From Nitrospiria bacterium (lineage in GTDB: Bacteria > Nitrospirota > Nitrospiria > Nitrospirales > UBA8639): DNA of 6,307 bases. The notes under the pieces were generated by a model. That model did no database searches and was not told where the DNA came from. It saw only the letters and a program-made list of their open reading frames with translations. A program made the position numbers and the translations under genes. Shown here in pieces: positions 1 through 4,722 of the stretch; the first letter of the stretch is position 1; every line of letters starts with the position of its first letter. The DNA lies in the NCBI GenBank assembly GCA_030430725.1, contig JAUIKP010000200.1, positions 1 to 6,307 on the forward strand. The letters are read 5' to 3'.

Positions 1-228
1 TCTTCTTGTGGTGGAAATCTGGAGATTGAAGGTATTAAAGAGATGATTGTTGGTCCCCGCCCCGAAAAAGGTCGAATTGGTAAATCCCGCTCGCACGAGA
101 TCCGATACGGGGTTTTCCACTTCTTTCGCCAGTTGTTGAATGTCTTCTGCATGCGCTGGTTGACTCCAGAGGAATGCCAGAATCACTCCCGCCATGAACC
201 AAAATTTGAATGGGTTTTGAGCGGCCAA
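1..228 (-). CDS. Transporter / 'neuromedin U'-type outer-membrane protein, N-terminal part (runs off left edge)
   Basis: Open reading frame with no stop before the window edge; 76 codons are visible. From a TTG start at 228 the protein has a signal peptide: a short polar stretch, a hydrophobic core (GVILAFLW, residues 14-21) and a likely signal peptidase I site AHA|ED after residue 27. The mature start reads QLAKEVENPVSDLVRAGFTN, followed by an FFGAGTNN stretch and FNTFNLQ. This resembles the N-terminus of the exported transporter/porin-like proteins often auto-named 'neuromedin U' (related to Phenol_MetA_deg, COG4313), which usually have an 'LAKxxxNPVxxLxxxPFxNN' start and an 'NVLNIQP' stretch. 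The substrate is unknown. An AAAGGA sequence ends about 6 bases before the TTG; the GTG one codon earlier and the internal ATG at 195 are alternatives. A palindrome lies directly upstream. The family call is from remembered motifs. Confidence 0.72.
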   Translation of the reverse strand, partial: MAAQNPFKFWFMAGVILAFLWSQPAHAEDIQQLAKEVENPVSDLVRAGFTNSTFFGAGTNNHLFNTFNLQISTTRR

Positions 229-246
229 CACTTTTCCTTTTGCGCA

Positions 247-270
247 ACGACACCTCAGTTGAGGTGTCGT
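247..270. promoter_or_regulatory. 24-bp palindrome upstream of the left-edge transporter gene
   Basis: Perfect inverted repeat with 11-base arms (ACGACACCTCA and TGAGGTGTCGT) and a 2-base centre. It lies about 16-19 bases upstream of the GTG/TTG start of the minus-strand transporter gene, just outside its ribosome binding site. Neither side has a T-run, so it does not look like an intrinsic terminator. The near-zero spacer fits a dimeric repressor or activator site better than an RNA hairpin. A weak -10-like TATTTT (minus strand, 280-275) would place the transcription start next to the palindrome, which would suit repression. The symmetry is seen directly; the operator role is inferred. Confidence 0.5.
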
Positions 271-325
271 AACCAAAATATCAGGGGAAAATATGAGGAG
301 ATGAGACAACGATTTGTCGTGTAGT

Positions 326-568
326 TTAGCAGGTTTGATGAACATTATCTCTCACCAAAGGCCTGACGACGAAGAGAGGAACCTTTTTCTTCCCGGTGGG
401 GATTTTTACCTTGCGTGTCATAAAAACCGTATGCCGGTATCCGCCCGAACCATGCCCAAATGGATTCACTATAAATATTACAAGGACGAAGCAGAAAGAG
501 ATCCTTGCTGTTGCCACGGGAATAGCGGATGGGAGGTTTCCTTCTTGCACCACATGTTCATCAGGCAT
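326..568 (-). CDS. Possible small single-pass membrane protein, unrecognised
   Basis: An 80-codon ORF whose ATG at 568 is preceded by GGAAGG at about 5 bases, a good ribosome binding site. The protein starts MPDEHVVQEGNLPSAIPV, then has one hydrophobic segment (ISFCFVLVIFIVNPFG, about residues 23-38), followed by a basic tail with RKVKIPTGKKK. That pattern suggests a single membrane helix with the basic C-terminus in the cytoplasm. It points the same way as the transporter gene downstream, about 97 bases away, and diverges from the lytic transglycosylase gene. No family is recognised. A plus-strand ORF of similar length overlaps it, so chance cannot be excluded; the RBS and hydrophobic segment are the only positive evidence. 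Confidence 0.35.
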   Translation of the reverse strand: MPDEHVVQEGNLPSAIPVATARISFCFVLVIFIVNPFGHGSGGYRHTVFMTRKVKIPTGKKKVPLFVVRPLVRDNVHQTC

Positions 569-657
569 CGGATCCTTCCCAACATCTATCGTCTCTGTTG
601 TTAGAACCGGGCACGGCTCTGAACCGTTGTGTTGATTGATGTCGACTCACTATCGTA

Positions 658-687
658 TTGGATTTCATCAATCGATCGATTCATAAT
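658..687 (+). promoter_or_regulatory. Candidate promoter for the lytic transglycosylase gene
   Basis: A -10-like CATAAT (682-687, five of six bases to TATAAT) lies 18 bases after a weak -35-like TTGGAT (658-663). Between them is a perfect 12-base palindrome AATCGATCGATT (670-681), which could be a regulator site. Transcription would start near 694, which fits a translation start at 707 rather than the longer readings from 629 or 686. This is a match by eye; the -35 is poor. The rest of the 569-706 intergenic stretch holds only a GAACCG direct repeat at 604-609 and 621-626. Confidence 0.28.
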
Positions 688-706
688 GGCGTATCGGAAA
701 TTGTAC

Positions 707-2212
707 ATGATAGGCTTGCTGTCTATGAGGATGATGTTCCCGCGACAAACAACCAGGTGTCTCTCCTCTCTTGTGATGATGATATCTCTCGCGTGCCTCA
801 TCTTTGCGCCTGAAACAGGTGCTTCTCAAAAGTTGGAGGATGACCGCTTCGACGCGAAGTTCCGTCAGGCTCTGAAGCCGTGGACAGGTGGTTGGGATGG
901 GATGATCAGCCGCAATCAAATTCGGGTGCTTGTTCCCTTTAGCAAAACCTATTACTTTTTGGACGGCGGCAGACAGCGAGGGCTCACCTACGATCTTATG
1001 AAAATATTTGAAAAGCAGATTAACCAAGATTTGAAGCGGAAGATCGTGCAGGTTCAGTTCGTCTTCATTCCCGTGAACCGTGATGAGCTCATTCCGAATT
1101 TGCTTAAAGGAGTTGGTGATATTGCCGCGGGTGGCCTCACGGTTACATCCGAACGAAAGACCCTCATTGATTTTTCCAAACCGATTCTCACCAATGTTCG
1201 CGAGATTATTGTCACAGGGCCTAGCAGCCCCCCTCTTTCCAGCCTCGACGATTTGGCCGGGAAGGCCATTCATGTGCGGAAGTCCAGTAGTTTTTACGAA
1301 CACCTTGTTCGCTTGAACGCCTCGTTTCGCGTTGCGGGGAAGCCGGAGCTTAAACTCATTCCCGAGGAAGAAAACCTTGAGGATGAAGATCTTCTCGAAA
1401 TGGTGAACGCAGGTTTATTGCCGATGCTTGTCGTGGATAGCCCCAAGGCGGAATTCTGGGCAAAAATTTTTGAGAATATCCGCTTGCATCCGGACATTGC
1501 CGTCAATACCGACGGGGAGATCGCTTGGGCCTTTCGCAAAAACAGCCCAAAGCTGAACAAGGTCATCAACCGGTTTGTCAGGAAAAATAAGAAAGGCACC
1601 TTAATCGGCAATATCGTATTCACCCGGTATTTGAAAAACACCACGTACGTCAAACATGCCCTGGCCACCCAGGAACGCAAGAAATTTCAAAGCCTCATGC
1701 ACGTATTTAAAAAGACCGCCAAGCCATATGAATTTGATTGGGTGCTCGCCATGGCTCTCGGCTACCAGGAGTCCATGTTGGACCAACGGAAGCGCAGTTC
1801 TGCAGGCGCAATCGGTGTGATGCAGCTTTTGCCCAGTACCGCTCGGGATCCACACGTTAATATTCCCAATATTACCAAGCTTGAGCCAAACATTCATGCC
1901 GGGGTCAAGTATTTACATTTCCTGCATGACCGGTATTTTAAGGACCCGAATATGAGCCTGTTAAATCAATGGCTCTTTGCGATAGCCTCATATAATGCAG
2001 GTCCTGCCAGGATTGCGAAACTCCGGGCTCGTGCGCCGTCGATGGGCTTGGATCCGGATCAGTGGTTTAAAAATGTGGAGATTGTGGCCGCGAAACGTAT
2101 CGGTCGCGAGACCGTGCAATACGTGAGCAATATCTACAAATACTTTATTGCGTATCGCCTGATTCTGGAAAAAGAGGAGCTGAAATCAACGGTGCAACAT
2201 TCAGTTCGGTGA
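707..2212 (+). CDS. mltF: MltF-type membrane-associated lytic murein transglycosylase
   Basis: Lytic transglycosylase that cleaves the MurNAc-GlcNAc bond of peptidoglycan non-hydrolytically, leaving 1,6-anhydro-MurNAc ends, in the periplasm. From ATG 707 the protein has 501 residues, close to the usual length. Residues 1-39 form a signal peptide (core LSSLVMMISLACLIFA, then ETGA|SQ). There is no clear lipobox: the cysteine in SLAC lacks the proper -3 residue. Residues about 71-309 are a family-3 solute-binding-like (PBPb) domain with GLTYDLMKIFEKQ and the ADIAAGGLTVTxER-type motif (GDIAAGGLTVTSERKTLIDFSKPI). Residues about 341-484 are the SLT domain: GYQES with catalytic Glu355, GAIGVMQLLPSTA, AGVKYL, IASYNAGP and ETVQYVSNIYKY. 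All key motifs are intact. A GGA about 8 bases before 707 is a weak ribosome binding site; starts at 629 (GTG), 686, 725, 731 and 734 are also possible, and the later ones still keep the signal peptide. It is transcribed away from the left-edge genes and stands alone. Confidence 0.9.
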   Translation: MIGLLSMRMMFPRQTTRCLSSLVMMISLACLIFAPETGASQKLEDDRFDAKFRQALKPWTGGWDGMISRNQIRVLVPFSKTYYFLDGGRQRGLTYDLMKIFEKQINQDLKRKIVQVQFVFIPVNRDELIPNLLKGVGDIAAGGLTVTSERKTLIDFSKPILTNVREIIVTGPSSPPLSSLDDLAGKAIHVRKSSSFYEHLVRLNASFRVAGKPELKLIPEEENLEDEDLLEMVNAGLLPMLVVDSPKAEFWAKIFENIRLHPDIAVNTDGEIAWAFRKNSPKLNKVINRFVRKNKKGTLIGNIVFTRYLKNTTYVKHALATQERKKFQSLMHVFKKTAKPYEFDWVLAMALGYQESMLDQRKRSSAGAIGVMQLLPSTARDPHVNIPNITKLEPNIHAGVKYLHFLHDRYFKDPNMSLLNQWLFAIASYNAGPARIAKLRARAPSMGLDPDQWFKNVEIVAAKRIGRETVQYVSNIYKYFIAYRLILEKEELKSTVQHSVR

Positions 2213-2376
2213 AAGACGCTGGTTACAAGAGGCCATCTTTGAGTGACCGGAGGCCGGCGATGTTCCCCCGCGAGTCCATGCTACCAGTGCCCGAGCCTGC
2301 CGTCGTGGTCAACAGGGTGCCGTCCGGGTATGAACGGATGGATCAAGTCTTCCGGCAAGCCACATTGGTCCTATGA
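2209..2376 (+). CDS. Possible 55-residue ORF overlapping the mltF stop codon, unrecognised
   Basis: A GTG at 2209 overlaps the transglycosylase stop as GTGA, the arrangement of translationally coupled genes. It opens a 55-codon frame ending at the TGA at 2374-2376. An internal ATG at 2260 has a strong ribosome binding site (GGAGG, 6 bases upstream) and would give 38 residues beginning MFPRESMLPVPEPAVVVNRV. The product is soluble-looking and proline-rich near the middle, with no recognised domain. It ends 10 bases before the repeat element at 2387, so it could be a gene truncated by that element. The frame is short and could be chance. No other gene is seen between 2213 and 2387. Confidence 0.3.
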   Translation: MKDAGYKRPSLSDRRPAMFPRESMLPVPEPAVVVNRVPSGYERMDQVFRQATLVL

Positions 2377-2386
2377 GACCATCAAG

Positions 2387-2582
2387 GGTTTGTTGAAAAA
2401 AGCCGCCAGCGGGGTTCCCTGCCTCCGCCGTAGCGGCTTCGCGTCTACGCGCTGAAGCACGCTTCGACGCGCAAGCGTGCAGGCAGGTCGCCATTTTCCC
2501 GTGTTCCGTGTACGCTCCGCGCGCACAAACGGCTGTGGCCTTCCCTTCGACATGACTCAGGGCATGCTTTTTTGAACCGACC
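2387..2582. repeat. Palindromic dispersed repeat (MITE/REP-like), copy 1, 196 bp
   Basis: Bounded by imperfect terminal inverted repeats ggtttgttgaaaaaagc (2387-2403) and gcttttttgaaccgacc (2566-2582), which match at 14 of 17 positions. It shares 22 identical bases (2391-2412) with the opposite strand of the second copy (4548-4569). It also aligns with that copy around 2510-2544 (gtacgctc, then gcgcgca, then a ggcctt block). The two copies are therefore in opposite orientation. The inner edge of each end is a GC-rich hairpin next to a run of A or T, so the ends could act as transcription terminators; here the T-run reads on the minus strand. Bases 2543-2563 (cccttcgacatgactcaggg) resemble a short 'cccttcgacaagctcaggg' sequence found dispersed in many genomes. 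No protein is encoded. Confidence 0.75.
2419..2486. repeat. Nested hairpin-rich insertion inside repeat copy 1
   Basis: Copy 1 is longer than the 121-bp copy 2 mainly because of this segment, which has no counterpart there. It is bounded by an inverted CTGCCT (2419-2424) and AGGCAG (2481-2486). It contains a perfect hairpin with arms GCACGCTT (2457-2464) and AAGCGTGC (2473-2480) around an 8-base loop. The symmetry of its ends and its absence from copy 2 suggest a separate small element inserted into the repeat, though an extended variant of the same family is equally possible. Confidence 0.45.
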
Positions 2583-2606
2583 CGAGGCCTCTGGCCTTCA
2601 ACGTCG

Positions 2607-2628
2607 CCCTGGGGGTTTTGGCCCAGGG
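2607..2628. other. Strong hairpin with 7-bp arms
   Basis: Arms CCCTGGG (2607-2613) and CCCAGGG (2622-2628) enclose the 8-base loop ggttttgg. It lies 10 bases past the stop of the small minus-strand ORF at 2638 and would fold in its 3' end. No U-run follows on either strand, so it is not a canonical intrinsic terminator. It could be a Rho-dependent or processing-related 3' hairpin, or part of the neighbouring repeat debris. Confidence 0.4.
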
Positions 2629-2637
2629 AGAACAGTA

Positions 2638-2772
2638 TTAATCAACACTCTCATCAATGAAGCTGGAGATCCGGGTTTTTCTGAAATTGAACCCGCCGAG
2701 GTTTTCTTGGTAGGGGCGGACAAATTGTTCCACCTGTTCGTTGGATGTCTGAGTCGGTTGTTTGTCCATCAC
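2638..2772 (-). CDS. Possible 44-residue ORF downstream of the DUF3313 gene, unrecognised
   Basis: GTG at 2772 (or ATG at 2769), preceded by GGAGGG with about 9-10 bases of spacing. It reads MDKQPTQTSNEQVEQFVRPY, then ENLGGFNFRKTRISSFIDES, and stops at the TAA at 2640-2638, ten bases before a strong hairpin. The frame is open 25 further codons upstream (including NSYHFTNDGSLTRTLGGNTR), as far as a TAA at 2850-2848. Before that TAA the same frame is open again from an ATG at 2919 (MERGIAPMRARQEGIGDILL). It could be a genuine small gene co-transcribed with the lipoprotein, or the 3' part of an interrupted gene. No family is recognised, and a plus-strand ORF overlaps it. Confidence 0.3.
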   Translation of the reverse strand: MMDKQPTQTSNEQVEQFVRPYQENLGGFNFRKTRISSFIDESVD

Positions 2773-2927
2773 CCGGGTATTCCCTCCAAGGGTCCTGGTG
2801 AGGGACCCATCATTGGTGAAATGGTAACTGTTGTCCCGTGATACGCGTTACCCCATATTCAGCAGAATGTCCCCGATACCTTCTTGTCTTGCTCTCATGG
2901 GGGCGATACCTCGCTCCATATCGAAGC

Positions 2928-3626
2928 TTACTCCGTGGGTTCCACGCAACTGTGTTCGCCGCGCCATTGGCACAGGCGATAGCGGAGAGTATTGGCCCAG
3001 TATTGAAATGATTCTTCGACGTCATCCCATTCTGAGGTGACTCCTGACAACGATTTTGCCCCGCCCCGACGATCGACAGCAGCGGCTAAAAGGGTCCCAA
3101 GGTCTGCATCGGTAATTTTGGCTTCTACACTGGCGCTACCCACAAACGTTCCGGTTCCTGTTGCGAGAGATTTCGTACCGGAAAAGACATACCCTGTCGG
3201 AAGGACGCTCGAAATGGTATCCAGTACCGTATGTGAGGCTTCAGCTTCCGTCAGTGCCACACTCAGACGCATGACATGAGGCCCAGCCTCGCGAACGATT
3301 CGGTAATCCGGCAATAAGGCATTGCGTAATTTGCCCAGGAGAAGGGAAGTCAAGCGAATGCGGTCTTCCTGGGGGATATTTCGAAGAGAAGATCCCTCTC
3401 CTATCCAGATTTGAATCGGGTCAATCATCACTTTGGTATATTGTTTCCAATCGGCAACTGGGTTGACGTAACGCAGAAGGGCTTCACTGTCTCCCGCACC
3501 TTTTTGCAGTATCGAATAATCATCCAGAAATCCGGATTTTTCGACCGTGTTTGCCTGTTGAGTCGTCGCACAAGACGTCATGGTAAAAAGAACAAGGACC
3601 AGTAAGAATTGCTTTGCCATAGTCAT
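2928..3626 (-). CDS. DUF3313 family lipoprotein
   Basis: A 232-residue lipoprotein from the ATG at 3626, which has an AAGGA ribosome binding site at 3639-3635, 8 bases upstream. The same frame also runs back to a TTG at 3650, less likely. Residues 1-18 are a lipoprotein signal (KQFLLVLVLFTMTSC) with the lipid-attached cysteine at 19 and no Asp at +2, so outer-membrane sorting is expected. The mature part matches the DUF3313 pattern: SGFLDDYSILQKG (31-43), YVNPVADWKQYTKVMIDPI (53-71), RLSVALTEAEAS (120-131), and SLATGTGTFVGSASVEAKIT followed by DADLGTLLAAAVDRRGG (153-189), ending with DDVEESFQYWA and RLCQWRG. The biochemical role of the family is unknown. It lies downstream of the DUF4136 remnant on the same strand, but the 470-bp gap argues for its own promoter. 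The gene is intact. Confidence 0.9.
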   Translation of the reverse strand: MTMAKQFLLVLVLFTMTSCATTQQANTVEKSGFLDDYSILQKGAGDSEALLRYVNPVADWKQYTKVMIDPIQIWIGEGSSLRNIPQEDRIRLTSLLLGKLRNALLPDYRIVREAGPHVMRLSVALTEAEASHTVLDTISSVLPTGYVFSGTKSLATGTGTFVGSASVEAKITDADLGTLLAAAVDRRGGAKSLSGVTSEWDDVEESFQYWANTLRYRLCQWRGEHSCVEPTE

Positions 3627-4097
3627 GAATGGTTTCCTTTTCTTCGACAAATGTTTCGAGAATTTGGGAGATGGCAGAATAGAAAGTTTTCTTCTTCTTT
3701 GTCCTCCTCGTTGCTCAAGCGGCAGGGTGGATTGGAGAAAGGAAAAGATGTGGGATAAGTCCCCTGGCCTCCTTTTTTATAACCTGCGGTGCGGCGAAAT
3801 GACGATTCAATCAGCTTGACTATTCCAGGCCTGCGGACCCATGAATACCCACGGATACCACGATGATTTCTGGATTGCGTTCCGACCTCTAGGGATAGGA
3901 GAAGAGTACGCCATGGATCCGTGTACTGAAGATTGAAAATTTTTTCCGGAAAACGGGCAAAGGCCTTGGATGAGTATGCACAGCATGCCTATATTTGGAT
4001 TATGGTTGGATTCAATACTGATGATGGATCGAATTGAATTGAAGGGATGGGATGAGAATATGCTTATTGAATACGTCGTCGAATGTTAAGTGCCATA
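3627..4097. other. Intergenic stretch of about 470 bp with no recognisable gene
   Basis: Lies between the start of the DUF3313 lipoprotein and the end of the DUF4136 remnant. No frame on either strand gives a convincing protein with a ribosome binding site. The part nearest the lipoprotein should hold its promoter: TATAAA on the minus strand at 3781-3776 is a possible -10, but no well-spaced -35 was found. The remainder (about 3830-4090) is A+T-richer, with short echoes such as ggatgagtatgc (3968-3979) and ggatgagaatatgc (4050-4063). It may be decayed former coding sequence. Confidence 0.45.
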
Positions 4098-4453
4098 TCA
4101 CGTGGTGATCGGAGGAAACTTGGCGAACCTACCTGTGGGCGCTTTATGAATCTGGTCCTCAACTTTTTCAGGGCCGGCATGAACCGTATCATGTGCGGTG
4201 CCTCGCCCAAGCAATCATTTTTCCTTCACATCGAAAATGTCCACCACGAGCGTGCCTTTGACTACCATGACCGGCCTTGCTGTTCCGGCTGCAAGACCCG
4301 CTCCTCACAATCCACATTCTCCACCGTAACGCCCGTAGGCCGATCCTTGGGCGGGACCATAGCCGTATCCCATTGATGATGGGGTAGAACTCACCTCCTT
4401 CGTCGTAGCCGCGTGATAGGAAACAACCATGTCCGAATTGGTGCCGACCTTCA
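4098..4453 (-). pseudogene. Decayed DUF4136 lipoprotein gene, 5' half missing, two in-frame TGA codons
   Basis: One continuous minus-strand frame reads like the C-terminal two thirds of a DUF4136 lipoprotein. It has NSDMVVSYHAATTKE (family 'DLxVxYH'), a Gly/Tyr-rich SSMGYGYGPAQGSAYGRYGG, then KGTLVVDIFDVKEK (family 'GTLVVDIVDAKTK'), then RGTAHDTVHAGPEKVEDQIH and finally RFAKFPP (family 'KMFxKFPP'). The frame is broken by TGA at 4307-4305 and TGA at 4217-4215, and ends at TGA 4100-4098. The second TGA sits where the family usually has a Lys/Arg before LVWRG, consistent with CGA to TGA; the family Trp two codons on is Gly here (LLGRG). The N-terminal signal peptide and first beta region are absent: homology stops at the repeat element at 4454, and the 148 bases between the repeat and the MscS gene show no DUF4136 N-terminus. 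The repeat supplies an ATG (4493) that makes a short chimeric ORF of no likely function. Confidence 0.8.
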
Positions 4454-4574
4454 GGGGCTGTTCAAAAAAGTTGTCCAGCAAGGCCGCAGTCATTTTTGCG
4501 CGCAGAGCGTACTTCTAGTACGTGAGCACGGAAAAATGGTGAGAACGCCGCTGGCGGCTTTTTTCAACAGCCCC
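4454..4574. repeat. Palindromic dispersed repeat (MITE/REP-like), copy 2, 121 bp
   Basis: Terminal inverted repeats ggggctgttcaaaaaag (4454-4470) and cttttttcaacagcccc (4558-4574) match at 16 of 17 positions. The element is close to one long imperfect palindrome: at its centre CGTACT (4508-4513) and AGTACG (4517-4522) flank a 3-base loop, and catttttgcgcgc (4491-4503) opposes gcacggaaaaatg (4526-4538). The right end GCCG-ctgg-CGGC (4547-4558) followed by six T's resembles a weak intrinsic terminator on the plus strand. No target-site duplication is obvious (flanks cttca and aacgt). It encodes no protein, so any mobility would need an enzyme from elsewhere. It separates the MscS gene from the DUF4136 remnant and marks the point where that gene's homology ends. 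Confidence 0.8.
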
Positions 4575-4722
4575 AACGTGGAAGATCAGGAAAAACGAAG
4601 GCGGATGTTGCCACACATGCGTCTGTCGGTTCAAGCAACTCTTTCCTGCCAGTGGCACGACACTTCGCCTGATTCCTTTTGATGAAATTTTTACTTTTCC
4701 GACTCTGAGCCTCGCTTCTATC

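Noticed and set aside
629..706. GTG at 629 as the mltF start
   Set aside because: It would add 26 residues before the signal peptide, has no ribosome binding site and would begin upstream of the best promoter candidate.
668..1303. Minus-strand 211-codon ORF opposite mltF
   Set aside because: It is antisense to the well-supported solute-binding domain of mltF and has no recognisable domain; a shadow frame.
2572..2841. Plus-strand 89-codon ORF starting at the repeat end
   Set aside because: Its start lies within the repeat's terminal inverted repeat, the translation has no recognisable features, and the minus strand has better ribosome-binding signals here.
4215..4307. Two in-frame TGA codons as possible selenocysteine or TGA-recoding sites
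   Set aside because: The family has no conserved Cys/Sec at these positions, the gene also lacks its N-terminal half, and the mltF gene uses TGA as an ordinary stop. Nonsense mutations explain it better.
4083..4376. Plus-strand 97-codon ORF
   Set aside because: It is antisense to the DUF4136 remnant, whose minus-strand frame carries the family motifs.
4454..4574. Copy 2 of the repeat as a CRISPR unit, tRNA or structured ncRNA gene
   Set aside because: There is no repeat-spacer pattern or cloverleaf, and the whole-length palindrome with matching terminal repeats fits a dispersed element.
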